From assembly GCA_964415965.1 (NCBI GenBank), contig CAYQCK010000001.1:186001-250000 (forward strand): a DNA stretch of 64,000 nucleotides. Reading direction: 5' to 3'. Position 1 is the stretch's first letter; each line of letters starts with the position of its first letter. A program made the translations under genes and the position numbers. Source of the stretch: CAIKNB01 sp964415965. Lineage in GTDB: Bacteria > Patescibacteriota > Patescibacteriia > 2-12-FULL-60-25. The notes below the pieces were generated by a model, which was given only the letters and a program-made list of their open reading frames with translations, did no database searches and was not told where the DNA came from. Below, in pieces: positions 33,108 through 41,314 of the stretch.

Positions 33108-33806
33108 ATGACCGAAGAGAACAAGACGCAACAGCCCGCGGCGCCAGCCGGCAATAGGCCGGCCGGTGGTCCGGGCGGATTCCGTGGTCGTGGACCGGGT
33201 GGTCCGGGCGGATTCCGTGGTCGTGGACCGGGTGGTCCGGGCCGTGGTGGTCCGGGCGGCGGACGCGGCGGACGCGGTCCGGGCGGCGGACGCGGCAAGC
33301 CCGGCGACGTGCCGGTCGAATCGGATTACGAAGAGAAGAACCTCGAGATCGCTCGCGTGACCCGCGTGACCAAGGGCGGCAAGCGCATGCGCTTCCGCGC
33401 TTTGACCGTCATCGGCAACCGCAAGGGCCGGGTCGGATTCGGCTTGGCCAAGGGCGTGGACGTGGCGTTGGCCACTTCAAAGGCCACGACCCAGGCGCGC
33501 AAGGCGCTCATCACTGTGCCGCTCTCCAAAGACACGATCCCGCATCCGGTCGAGGCCAAGTTCGCCGCGGCGCGCGTGCTGCTCAAGCCGGCCCCGAAAG
33601 GCACCGGTATCAAGGCTGGCGGCGCGGTCCGCGTCGTGCTCGAGCTCGCTGGCGTGCCCAACGTGGTCTCCAAGATCCTGGGTTCCAGCAACAAGATAAA
33701 CAACGTCAAGGCGACGTTCATCGCGCTCAAGAAACTGCAGCTCCGGGCTAAATCCGAGGCGGCGGTCGAGGCCGACAGGCCGGCCGACAAGCCGACCGAG
33801 GCCTAA
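33108..33806 (+). CDS. rpsE: Ribosomal protein uS5 with Gly/Arg-rich N-terminal extension
   Basis: 232 residues, about 65 more than the usual bacterial protein. The normal body begins near YEEKNLEIARVTRVTKGGKRMRFRALTVIGN. Residues ~15-65 are a low-complexity Gly/Arg/Pro segment of GGFRGRGPGG units encoded by a perfect 33-bp tandem repeat. uS5 lies at the mRNA entry channel with uS3 and uS4, so the tail could reach mRNA. The next gene is rplO; rpmD is absent. Confidence 0.95.
   Translation: MTEENKTQQPAAPAGNRPAGGPGGFRGRGPGGPGGFRGRGPGGPGRGGPGGGRGGRGPGGGRGKPGDVPVESDYEEKNLEIARVTRVTKGGKRMRFRALTVIGNRKGRVGFGLAKGVDVALATSKATTQARKALITVPLSKDTIPHPVEAKFAAARVLLKPAPKGTGIKAGGAVRVVLELAGVPNVVSKILGSSNKINNVKATFIALKKLQLRAKSEAAVEADRPADKPTEA
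33165..33241 (+). repeat. 33-bp tandem repeat inside rpsE
   Basis: Two perfect copies (33165-33197 and 33198-33230) plus the first 11 nt of a third, each encoding 11 residues of the Gly/Arg-rich tail. Identical codons in both copies point to recent duplication. Confidence 0.9.
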
Positions 33807-33818
33807 CGGTCCAACCCT

Positions 33819-34298
33819 ATGACCCTCTCACTCAACACCATCAAACCGGCTCCCGGCTCGCGACCCAAGGGGTTCCGCGTCGGGCGCGGCGAAGGCTCGG
33901 GCCGCGGCAAGACGGCTGGCAAAGGCACCAAGGGCCAGCGCGCCCGTTCCGGCGGCCGCAACAAACTGAAGACCATGGGTCTGCGCGCCTTGGTTTTGTC
34001 CATGCCGAAACTGCGCGGCTTCCAGAGCCGCTACCTGAAGCCGGCGACCGTCAAACTCGAGGCGGTGGCCAAGGCCTTCGGCGCCGACATGAAGATCGAC
34101 ATAAAGGCGCTCAAGGCCAAGGGCCTGGTGCCGAAGCTCACGACCCGCGCCAAGCTGGTCGGCGCCGCGGCCATCGACAAGCCCCTCAATTTCGTGAATG
34201 TCCTGGCGTCCGCCACGGCCAAGGCCGCGGTCGAGAAGGCTGGAGGTTCGTTCGTCGTGCCGCGCAAGAAGAAGGCTAAGGCCAAGGCCAAGAAATAG
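33819..34298 (+). CDS. rplO: Ribosomal protein uL15
   Basis: 159 residues. LNTIKPAPGSRPKGFRVGRGEGSGRGKTAGKGTKGQRAR is the Gly/Arg-rich uL15 N-terminus. It follows rpsE directly, where most bacteria have rpmD between them. Its TAG stop is the first unit of a TAGCT-type tandem repeat. Confidence 0.96.
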   Translation: MTLSLNTIKPAPGSRPKGFRVGRGEGSGRGKTAGKGTKGQRARSGGRNKLKTMGLRALVLSMPKLRGFQSRYLKPATVKLEAVAKAFGADMKIDIKALKAKGLVPKLTTRAKLVGAAAIDKPLNFVNVLASATAKAAVEKAGGSFVVPRKKKAKAKAKK

Positions 34299-34320
34299 CT
34301 CGTAGCTGGTAGCTCGTAGT
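34296..34320 (+). repeat. Short TAGCTCG/TAGCTGG tandem repeat
   Basis: Three degenerate units of TAGCTNG beginning with the rplO stop codon. A similar CTTCTAG direct repeat lies in the rpsG leader at about 16201. Confidence 0.55.
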
Positions 34321-34355
34321 TCGGGTATACTTCGGACTATCGACTTATAGACCAT

Positions 34356-34383
34356 GTACGGGCGAATGATCATTCGCCACTAC
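34356..34383. repeat. 28-bp palindrome, copy with GAATGATCATTC centre
   Basis: Near-perfect 28-bp palindrome of the GTAGGGGC family (two end substitutions), 14 nt upstream of secY. Confidence 0.75.
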
Positions 34384-34396
34384 CGATTACCCATAT

Positions 34397-35671
34397 ATGT
34401 GGGAAAAACTCCAACAAATCTGGAACACCAAAGACGTCCGAAACGGCCTGCTGTTCGTCCTGGTCATGATGGTCCTGTTCCGGTTCGCCTCACACGTCCC
34501 GTTGCCCGGCATCGACGTCGAAGCCCTGCGCCGGTTTTTCCAGGCTAACCAGGTGCTCGGCATGCTCAACCTGTTCTCCGGCGGCACGGTGAGCAACTTC
34601 GCCATCGTGGCCCTGGGCGTCGCCCCGTACATCACGGCTTCAATCATCTTCCAGCTCCTCGGCATGATCATCCCGCGGCTTGAGGAGATCCAGAAGGACG
34701 GGGAATCGGGCCAGAAGCGCATCAATCAGTGGACCCGCTATCTGACCGTGCCGTTGGCCATGCTCCAGTCGCTCGCCTTGATTCAGCTGCTCAAGCAGTC
34801 GCAGCTCCAAATCCTGACCAAGACCGACACGCTCCACATCGTGGCCATCGTGGCGACCGTCACGGCCGGCACCGTGTTCCTGATGTGGATCGGCGAACTC
34901 ATGTCCGAGAAGAAGGTCGGCAACGGCCTCTCGCTCCTCATCTTCGCCGGCATCTTGGCGAGCCTGCCGACGTCGTTCGGCCAACTCGTCATGACCTACG
35001 ACCCGTCGCAGCTCATCACCTACGTCGCCTACGGCATCATCGCCATCCTGACCATCCTAGGGGTCGTGTTCATCACCGAGGGCCAGCGCAACATCCCGAT
35101 CCAGTACGCCCGCCAGGTGCACGGCACCGGTTCGACCGGCGGCGTGGCCACCCATCTGCCGCTGCGCGTCAACATGGCCGGCGTGATCCCGATCATCTTC
35201 GCCATCTCGATCATGCTGTTGCCGTCGGTCGTGGCCCAGTTCTTCATCCACGCCCGCTCGCCCTGGCTCGCCCAGGCTGCCCAGGCGGTCATCAACGTGC
35301 TCCAGAACCAGGTCGTCTACGGCGTGTCGTATTTCCTGCTGGTGGTGCTGTTCACCTTCTTCTACACCTCGGTCGTGTTCCATCCGGACCGCATCGCCGA
35401 GAACTTGCAGAAGCAGGGCGGCTTCATCCTGGGCATCCGCCCGGGCAAGCCGACGGCCGACTACCTCCAGGCCATCATCAACCGCATCAACCTGGTCGGC
35501 GCCGTCTTCCTCGGGCTCATCGCGGTCCTGCCGCTCTTGGCCCAAGGCATGGGCGGTTCGCGCCTCCTGGCCATCGGCGGCACCTCGCTGCTTATCGTCG
35601 TTTCGGTCATCATTGAATCCATTAAACAGGTCGAATCCCAGCTCACGATGCGCAAGTACGACGTGTACTGA
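34397..35671 (+). CDS. secY: Protein translocase subunit SecY
   Basis: 424 residues, ten membrane segments. LPGIDVEALRRFF, GGTVSNFAIVALGVAPYITASIIFQLL and GNGLSLLIFAGI are SecY signatures; it forms the SecYEG channel. The MYG/TATATATG start has no SD. A UUCG-loop terminator after it closes the ribosomal cluster; unusually for the spc operon, adk and map lie 2-3 kb farther on after other genes. Confidence 0.97.
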   Translation: MWEKLQQIWNTKDVRNGLLFVLVMMVLFRFASHVPLPGIDVEALRRFFQANQVLGMLNLFSGGTVSNFAIVALGVAPYITASIIFQLLGMIIPRLEEIQKDGESGQKRINQWTRYLTVPLAMLQSLALIQLLKQSQLQILTKTDTLHIVAIVATVTAGTVFLMWIGELMSEKKVGNGLSLLIFAGILASLPTSFGQLVMTYDPSQLITYVAYGIIAILTILGVVFITEGQRNIPIQYARQVHGTGSTGGVATHLPLRVNMAGVIPIIFAISIMLLPSVVAQFFIHARSPWLAQAAQAVINVLQNQVVYGVSYFLLVVLFTFFYTSVVFHPDRIAENLQKQGGFILGIRPGKPTADYLQAIINRINLVGAVFLGLIAVLPLLAQGMGGSRLLAIGGTSLLIVVSVIIESIKQVESQLTMRKYDVY

Positions 35672-35690
35672 GGTCGAATTCCACCAATCG

Positions 35691-35716
35691 CAAAAGCGGC
35701 CTTCGGGCCGTTTTTG
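35691..35716 (+). terminator. Terminator of the S10-spc operon
   Basis: Ten-bp stem with TTCG tetraloop (35692-35701 / 35706-35715 region) and a U5 run within the 3' arm. Confidence 0.85.
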
Positions 35717-35810
35717 TATGCATCATCCGGGCCAATGCCGGGCTTGCCCGATTGGGCATTTTGTATTATGTTGAGACAACTTCGTGCTCTTTCCAAGCTG
35801 GGTAAAATCG

Positions 35811-36734
35811 ATGCGTAAAAGCGAAATCACGGTCGGTCCCTCCGGGGATGTGGGTTATCGCAACCGTTCTTCCGGCCCGCTGAAGGCCGGCGAAATCGTC
35901 TTGCGGCTGGAGGTGACGCAACCGCCCGGTACCGTCTTGGACGAACAGCGGCTAGCCCTCCTGAGGCAGCAGACGGAAGCCTTCCTCGATACCTTGCGCG
36001 ACGGGGCGCAGCCTGACGCCGAGCTGGCGGTCATCCGTTTGAGGCGCGAGGTCACGCCAGATACCTGGAAAACCCTGTTGGCCGTCGGGACCGACCGGGC
36101 TTACTGGCTCATCCAGGCCTGGGCAGCCGAAGCTCGACTGGCCAGCGGAGAACGTCGGTCGCCGATGGCTGAACCGTTCGACGCAGAGGGTCTGCTCGCG
36201 CTGCTCCAGCGCTGGGCCGATGCCCTGCAGTTCCAGGGCATCCTGGGACTCAAGAGGCACCATCAAGCCGATTGGCGGCATGTCGCGGCCAATGCCCGGG
36301 CGCAGGCCGAGGTCTTCCGCCGTCGGGCGAAGCATCTCGCGCCTGGACTGAGGGGCGGAGGGCCGCACCATCTTTGGCCGCGCCTCAGGTCGCGGATGGC
36401 ACGCGGAGACCGGCTGTTGCTGCTCGGATTGAAGACGGCTTCGCTCTTCGATGTCGCGCTTGACGGCCTGCTCGACCGGCACGCCGAACTGATCTTGGCC
36501 GACGGCGTCGATTCCGGCCTGAGGCGCTTCGCTCCGGAGATTTCCGGCGGGGGATATGCCGCCGCCATCCTGCTGCCTGATCTGCCTTCGGTCCTGGCCA
36601 CCGAGACCGAATCCGCCTGTCTCGCCCATGGCCTGCCTTGCGTCCGCCTCGCTTCCCGCGGGGCGGAAGACCTGGAGGCATGCCTGTCGGCCTTGGATTC
36701 GGCCTTGCAGGAAAAGTCCTGCCGAACGTCCTGA
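35811..36734 (+). CDS. Hypothetical protein
   Basis: 307 residues from ATG 35811 (GTG 35784 is an alternative). Alpha/beta, no membrane segment. The middle is Arg-rich (RRRAKHLAPGLRGGGPHHLWPRLRSRMARGDRLLLLGLKT), and the end has a repeated strand-helix pattern (ILADGVDSG, AAILLPDLPS, CVRLASRGAEDLEA). No family recognised. A TATTAT -10-like box is at 35764 and a strong terminator follows. Confidence 0.6.
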   Translation: MRKSEITVGPSGDVGYRNRSSGPLKAGEIVLRLEVTQPPGTVLDEQRLALLRQQTEAFLDTLRDGAQPDAELAVIRLRREVTPDTWKTLLAVGTDRAYWLIQAWAAEARLASGERRSPMAEPFDAEGLLALLQRWADALQFQGILGLKRHHQADWRHVAANARAQAEVFRRRAKHLAPGLRGGGPHHLWPRLRSRMARGDRLLLLGLKTASLFDVALDGLLDRHAELILADGVDSGLRRFAPEISGGGYAAAILLPDLPSVLATETESACLAHGLPCVRLASRGAEDLEACLSALDSALQEKSCRTS

Positions 36735-36740
36735 ATCTTG

Positions 36741-36768
36741 GCCCCACGGGAAACCGTGGGGCCTTTTT
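36741..36768 (+). terminator. Rho-independent terminator
   Basis: Nine-bp GC stem with GAAA tetraloop (36741-36749 with 36754-36762) and a U5 run. Confidence 0.9.
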
Positions 36769-36805
36769 AATGGGGGATTTCTTGTTATACTGCCAACGCC
36801 AAACC

Positions 36806-37636
36806 ATGCGGGAAACATCTGCCGAAATCGCCGCCGCCGCTTTCCGGAGGTCGTTCAGCGCCTTGTTTTTCTTGACTGCCGGCGGCTTGGTTGTCTGGGG
36901 CGCGACGCGTCCGCTGCCGGCTGGCGCCGATGGCTTGGTCGGGATCGGAATCTGGCGCCATCTCATCATCCTGGTCGCCGCCTTCTCCGTCGCCCTGCTG
37001 CTTTTGGCCAAGGTCAGGTCGCCGATTTTTTGGGGCGCCGTCTTCATGGCCACGCTGTTCCTCGGGATGTGGTATGCGTTCCTCTTGCTGTTGCCGGTCG
37101 GTTGGGCTTTGTTGGCTGCCTCTGCCCTGACGTTGCTCCAGGCTTTCGCTGGCCGCATTTGGGCGCATGACCTTTTTTATCTTGTCGGCTTGGTCGGCTT
37201 GGGTTTGAGCCTGGCCAGTTGGCTCTCTCCCGAGGCGGTTTTGGCGGGGTTGGTCGGATTGACGGCCTATGATATCGTGGCCGGGCCGCCGCGCCGCCCC
37301 ATCCTGGAGCTGGCCCAAGGCCTGGTCAGACGGGGCGTGATACCCGGCTTGGCCGTCCCTGGTTCCTGGTCCGGTCTCACGGCTTCACTGGCGGCCGGTA
37401 TCCGGGAGACCGGTGCGGCCCTATTGGGTGCCGGGGACCTGGCGGTTCCGCTTGTCGCCGTCGCTCTGGCGGCCCGATCCGGCCCGCTGTCCGGGGCTTT
37501 GGTCCTGGCCGGGGTCGTCGGCGGCGCCTGGTTGCTCGGTTCGAAGGCCGATTTGGCTCCGCGTCCGGCCCTGCCGTATCTGGCTCTTGGCGCCGGCATC
37601 CCGTTCGGCATCCTATATTTCTGCGGCCTCTTATGA
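36806..37636 (+). CDS. Presenilin/signal-peptide-peptidase-like intramembrane aspartyl protease
   Basis: 276 residues with about nine membrane segments. The three diagnostic motifs are in order and spacing: AYD at 154-156 (first catalytic Asp), GAGD at 208-211 (GxGD, second catalytic Asp) and PAL at 254-256 near the C-terminus. These define family A22 enzymes such as archaeal PSH proteins, which cut peptides inside the membrane. ATG 36806 follows a TATACT box by 15 nt. Stop overlaps adk (ATGA). Substrates are unknown; lipoprotein or signal-peptide remnants are candidates. Confidence 0.8.
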   Translation: MRETSAEIAAAAFRRSFSALFFLTAGGLVVWGATRPLPAGADGLVGIGIWRHLIILVAAFSVALLLLAKVRSPIFWGAVFMATLFLGMWYAFLLLLPVGWALLAASALTLLQAFAGRIWAHDLFYLVGLVGLGLSLASWLSPEAVLAGLVGLTAYDIVAGPPRRPILELAQGLVRRGVIPGLAVPGSWSGLTASLAAGIRETGAALLGAGDLAVPLVAVALAARSGPLSGALVLAGVVGGAWLLGSKADLAPRPALPYLALGAGIPFGILYFCGLL

Positions 37637-38289
37637 GGAAAAAAACAGTCCGCGCCGTCCTATTCGGCCCGCAAGGTTGCGGCAAAGGCACGCAAGGCCA
37701 GCTTCTGGCTGACCGTTTCGATATCCCGCTCATCGGCGCCGGCGACCTGTTCCGCGACGAAATCACGGCCAAGACCCAGCTCGGCAGGCTGGTCAAGCAA
37801 TACGTGGAAAGCGGCAAGCTCGCGCCCGATGAATTGGTCAACGCGGTCATCGCCAGCCAGCTCAAGAAGTATGACTTGTCCCGCGGCTATATCCTCGACG
37901 GCTACCCCCGCAACATCGAGCAGGCCAATTACATGGACCGCCTGTCCAAGATCAACCTGGCGATCTACCTGAAGATATCCGACCAGGAAGCGGTCAGGCG
38001 GCTCTCCGGACGGAGGCAGTGCGCCGATTGCAAATCCAATTTCCATACGAGCGATGCGCCGCCCGTCAAGACGGGCGTCTGCTCGGTCTGCGGCGGACCG
38101 CTCAAGAAGCGCGCCGACGACGTCGAGGACATCATCCGCCAGCGGCTCGCGGCCTTCCATTTCATGACCGAACCCATGGCCTCTTATTACCGCCAGCAGG
38201 GCGTGCTCCTCCAGATCAACGCCGAACAGTCGATCCAGTACGTCTTCGCCGACCTCATCAAGAAACTGGCGCGGCTGGGGTTCGGCTAA
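37633..38289 (+). CDS. adk: Adenylate kinase, zinc-containing lid
   Basis: 218 residues. P-loop GPQGCGKGTQ, the NMP-binding DLFRDEI, DGYPRN and a long lid with CxxC...CxxC (CADC, CSVC) that should bind zinc. It interconverts ATP, ADP and AMP. Starts within the stop of the presenilin-like gene. The short-lid alternative is excluded by the four Cys. Confidence 0.95.
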   Translation: MRKKTVRAVLFGPQGCGKGTQGQLLADRFDIPLIGAGDLFRDEITAKTQLGRLVKQYVESGKLAPDELVNAVIASQLKKYDLSRGYILDGYPRNIEQANYMDRLSKINLAIYLKISDQEAVRRLSGRRQCADCKSNFHTSDAPPVKTGVCSVCGGPLKKRADDVEDIIRQRLAAFHFMTEPMASYYRQQGVLLQINAEQSIQYVFADLIKKLARLGFG

Positions 38290-38298
38290 GTCTTCGGC

Positions 38299-38351
38299 AT
38301 GCCAGCGAAAGCAGGAACCCATCGATGGATCCCAGCTTTCGCCGGGATGGC
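38299..38351. repeat. Dispersed GCGAAAGC/GCTTTCGC inverted repeat
   Basis: Imperfect palindrome centred on ATCGAT at about 38323, with GCGAAAGC and GCTTTCGC arms and GGAACCC/GGATCCC inside. This type of intergenic repeat occurs in many bacteria. It fills the gap between adk and map. Confidence 0.7.
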
Positions 38352-38362
38352 GGGTAAGCCAT

Positions 38363-39145
38363 ATGTCCCTCATCAAAACACCTGACGAAATCGAGAAACT
38401 CAAGCAAGGCGGAGCGATCCTGTCACGCGCTTTGCGTGCGGCCATGGACGCCTGTGTGGCCGGCGCTTCGACCGAGGCTATCGACCGGGCCGCGCGTGAC
38501 GTCATGGAGGCTTCCGGCGCCAAGCCGTCTTTCCTGGGCTACCGCATCTCGGCGGAAGACCCGGCTTATCCTGGCGCGGTCTGCATCTCGGTCAACGACG
38601 AAGTGGTCCACGGGCTGCCTGTCCCGCCGCGGCAGATCAAGGACGGCGACATCGTCAGTCTCGACATTGGCGCTTGGTATGAAGGCTTGTGCACCGACAT
38701 GGCGGCCACCGTCATCGTCGGCAAAGCTCCGGCGCGCGCCCGCGCCCTGGTCGCCGACACGCGGAAGTCGCTTGAACTCGCCCTGGAGGTCGTCAAGCCC
38801 GGCGGCTTCGTCCTGGACATTGGCACGGCCATCGAGGGATACCTCAAACCAAAGGGCTACGGCATCGTGCGCGACCTGGTCGGCCACGGCGTGGGCCACG
38901 CGGTGCACGAGGACCCGCAGATACCGAACTACCGCGAACCGCGCGCGCCCAAGGTCAAGCTCGTGCCCGGCATGGTGCTGGCCATCGAGCCGATGATCAC
39001 GCTCGGCGACTGGCGCGTCAAACAACTGCCTGACGGCTGGACCATCAAGACCCGCGACGGCTCGCTTGCCGCCCATTGGGAGCTGACGCTCGCGGTCACG
39101 GAGGATGGGTGCGAACTCCTCACGCCTTGGCCTGATTCGCTATGA
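38363..39145 (+). CDS. map: Methionine aminopeptidase type I
   Basis: 260 residues. Metal ligands in the expected order: two Asp (SLDIGAWYEGLCTDMA), His in GHGVGHAVHEDP, Glu in LAIEPM and Glu in HWELTLAV. Removes the initiator Met. CATATG start. The normal adk-map order of the spc region is kept, although displaced from secY. Confidence 0.96.
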   Translation: MSLIKTPDEIEKLKQGGAILSRALRAAMDACVAGASTEAIDRAARDVMEASGAKPSFLGYRISAEDPAYPGAVCISVNDEVVHGLPVPPRQIKDGDIVSLDIGAWYEGLCTDMAATVIVGKAPARARALVADTRKSLELALEVVKPGGFVLDIGTAIEGYLKPKGYGIVRDLVGHGVGHAVHEDPQIPNYREPRAPKVKLVPGMVLAIEPMITLGDWRVKQLPDGWTIKTRDGSLAAHWELTLAVTEDGCELLTPWPDSL

Positions 39146-39166
39146 GGCGACAATATAAAAGCAATC

Positions 39167-39197
39167 GTCATCCTGAGCGGAGCGAAGGATTTCACCG
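39167..39197 (+). repeat. Dispersed repeat, GTCATCCTGAGCGGAGCGAAGGATT type
   Basis: Second copy of the element at 4178 (minus), here between map and ruvX. Confidence 0.75.
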
Positions 39198-39258
39198 AAT
39201 TATTTTGGAGAGGTCTTTCGGCTTTTTTCTTTAGGCCTCAAGACGACATTGTTTTATT

Positions 39259-39657
39259 ATGAGAATTCTAGGGATAGACTACGGTTCCAAGCGCGTCGGC
39301 CTGGCGCTCGGCGACACCGAATCCAAGATAGCCACTCCGTGGGCGGTCTTGCCGAACGAGGGCGCGCTGGCGCTCCTGGGGAAAATCCACGACGTCATCG
39401 AGCGCGACCTGGTGTCCGAGATCGTGGTCGGCATCCCGCGGCCGCTGAAGGATTCGGCTCTCGAGAACGACCAGGTGCGCGAGGTGCGCAAATTCCTGGC
39501 CGGGCTCCAAGGCCTCAACCTGCCGGTCCACGAAGAGGACGAAGTCCTGTCGTCCAAGCTCGCCGCCCGCCAAGTGGCTGACGCCGGAGAAAAGGGGAAG
39601 CGCGACGACCTGGCCGCCGCCGCCATCCTGCAGACTTGGCTGGATAGGGCGAGGTAG
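39259..39657 (+). CDS. ruvX: Putative pre-16S rRNA nuclease / Holliday junction resolvase YqgF
   Basis: 132 residues. GIDYGSKRVGLALGD, VGIPRPLKDS (VGlP motif) and KRDDLAAAAILQTWLD are YqgF signatures, with the catalytic Asp residues kept. RNase H-like fold; in E. coli it processes the 16S 5' end. TATTATG start, no SD. recO follows after 6 nt. Confidence 0.9.
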   Translation: MRILGIDYGSKRVGLALGDTESKIATPWAVLPNEGALALLGKIHDVIERDLVSEIVVGIPRPLKDSALENDQVREVRKFLAGLQGLNLPVHEEDEVLSSKLAARQVADAGEKGKRDDLAAAAILQTWLDRAR

Positions 39658-39663
39658 TTTCCC

Positions 39664-40341
39664 ATGCCTTACCTCCGCGACCGTGCCATCGTGCTCAAGA
39701 AGGAGCCGTATCGCGAACACGACCGGCGGTATTATCTTTACGGCCGCGACCACGGGATGCTGGTGGCCATCGCGCGCGGCGCTTCGTCCAAGAAGTCAAA
39801 ACAGGCCGGGCATCTTGAGCCATTCAGCGAGGTCGAGGTCATGATCGCCAAGGGCGCGGCGCTCGACAAGCTGGCCGTGGCGCGGATGCGCTCGGTCCTG
39901 CCCGTGTCCCGCTCTTCGAATCTCGTCTTCTACGCCGTCGCCGGCGCTTTTTCCGATCTCGTCGTGAAGCTCACGTATCCGGGCATCGCGGATGAGCGCC
40001 TGTTCGCGTTAGTCAAGGAACTCCACGCCTCGTTGGACACGGCGCCGCCGGAACCGTCACCCGAGCGCGGCCGGCTCATGCTGGCGGCGGCCACGCTCAA
40101 GCTGCTCGACGTCCTCGGCTTCGCGCCGGTCATCCGCGAGTCCGAGGAGAATACGACGCCCGTCCGGTCCTTGGCGTTGGCTTCCTTCCTGCGCCGGGCG
40201 CCCCTCGCCGACGTCTGGAGGTTGACCGGGCAGACGGATGTTTTCCGGGCGACGGCAGGCTTCATCGAAGAGGCCTTGAGATCCACCCATCTCGAGGTCG
40301 AGCCCCGGGGTGCCGAGGCGGTCGGGGCCCTGCTTGCCTGA
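39664..40341 (+). CDS. recO: DNA repair protein RecO
   Basis: 225 residues. The OB fold at the N-terminus (RDRAIVLKKEPYREHDRRYYLYGRDHGML with GASSKKSK) is typical; the helical C-terminal domain has no zinc cysteines, unlike some RecO proteins. Loads RecA with RecR in gap repair. Probably co-transcribed with ruvX. Confidence 0.85.
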   Translation: MPYLRDRAIVLKKEPYREHDRRYYLYGRDHGMLVAIARGASSKKSKQAGHLEPFSEVEVMIAKGAALDKLAVARMRSVLPVSRSSNLVFYAVAGAFSDLVVKLTYPGIADERLFALVKELHASLDTAPPEPSPERGRLMLAAATLKLLDVLGFAPVIRESEENTTPVRSLALASFLRRAPLADVWRLTGQTDVFRATAGFIEEALRSTHLEVEPRGAEAVGALLA

Positions 40342-40372
40342 ATCCGGCGTGGTTCGGGCCCAGGCTGCGGCA

Positions 40373-40401
40373 TTGACGGAATGCCGTTTTTATGTTACAC
40401 A
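40373..40401 (+). promoter_or_regulatory. Promoter of 266-residue orphan
   Basis: TTGACG - 17 nt - TACACA; the mRNA would have a ~45-nt leader with AAGGAG before ATG 40451. Confidence 0.6.
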
Positions 40402-40450
40402 ACATCATCCGCGTCCTTTCCATAAGATATCGGAACCAAGGAGAAACGGG

Positions 40451-41251
40451 ATGCAAAGACCTGGGGTTCAGATACGCGTCAACCACCAGCAGGGCGGAGT
40501 GTTCCGGAAGGTGAACTTCGGCGTCGAACCGCCGAATGCGCGGCATGAACTGAGGGCAGCCCAGCCCAAGAAGCGTCCGACGTATCCGCGCGAGATCGAG
40601 ATCAGGGAAACCGCCGATCTCAACGCCAGCCAGGTCGCCTTCAGGCGGCGCAGCAAGAAGCTGGCCCTCGAAGGCAAGATTGGCCCCATCGCGCGGTTCT
40701 ACAACGTCTACCGCCAGGTCGTGGTCCGCATCCGGGACTATGACGGCCGGGACGCCATCGCGATCGATATCTTCCTGGCGTTGAAGGAGAGGGTCGAAGA
40801 GTGCCGGGGATATCGGGTGAGCGTGACCCGCGAGGATCTCGAGGCTTGGGCCAAACAGCATATCGACGCCCGCGAGGCGATGATCGTCAGGATGGCCCAG
40901 GAGGGCACCCTGGTGCTGCGGCCGAACTCGCCGCGCGATGCCCGTGAACGGGGGAGCGAAGCCTACACCGAAGCGGCCGGCCAGCCGAGCAAGGGCGAAC
41001 GCGCCAAGGACCGCATCACGGTCCGGGCCTCGTTGCCCGACAATCCCGGCGCCATCTTCTTCATCACCCTCGGTCCGGCCACCAAGCTCGTGGACGGCAG
41101 GCGCCTGGACTGCGACCGTCGGGTCATGACGGTCCAGACTCCTGAGGAGTGGGAGGCCTGGAAGAAGACCCGTATCCGCGGAGCCAAGTATCGGTGCGAC
41201 AAGGGCCATCGCAACCACGGTTCGTGGAAGCGCGACTTCGGCCTGAACTGA
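40451..41251 (+). CDS. Hypothetical basic protein with SD-led start
   Basis: 266 residues, strongly basic, no membrane segment. Arg/Lys-rich N-terminal third (RRRSKKLALEGKIG), a middle alpha/beta part (VVVRIRDYDGRDAIAIDIFL), and a C-terminal strand region with YRCDKGHRNHGSWKRDF, a possible nucleic-acid-binding tail. No family recognised. AAGGAG 8 nt before ATG and its own promoter and terminator set it apart from the surrounding SD-less housekeeping genes. Confidence 0.6.
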   Translation: MQRPGVQIRVNHQQGGVFRKVNFGVEPPNARHELRAAQPKKRPTYPREIEIRETADLNASQVAFRRRSKKLALEGKIGPIARFYNVYRQVVVRIRDYDGRDAIAIDIFLALKERVEECRGYRVSVTREDLEAWAKQHIDAREAMIVRMAQEGTLVLRPNSPRDARERGSEAYTEAAGQPSKGERAKDRITVRASLPDNPGAIFFITLGPATKLVDGRRLDCDRRVMTVQTPEEWEAWKKTRIRGAKYRCDKGHRNHGSWKRDFGLN

Positions 41252-41255
41252 ACTC

Positions 41256-41297
41256 AACCCCTGTCTGGGCAGCTTGCCTGGGCCGGGGTTTTCTTTT
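41256..41297 (+). terminator. Rho-independent terminator
   Basis: AACCCC (41256-41261) pairs with GGGGTT (41285-41290), with CTGGGCA/TGCCTGG pairs inside, then TTCTTTT. Confidence 0.75.
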
Positions 41298-41314
41298 AAT
41301 GTATCCAGACAATT

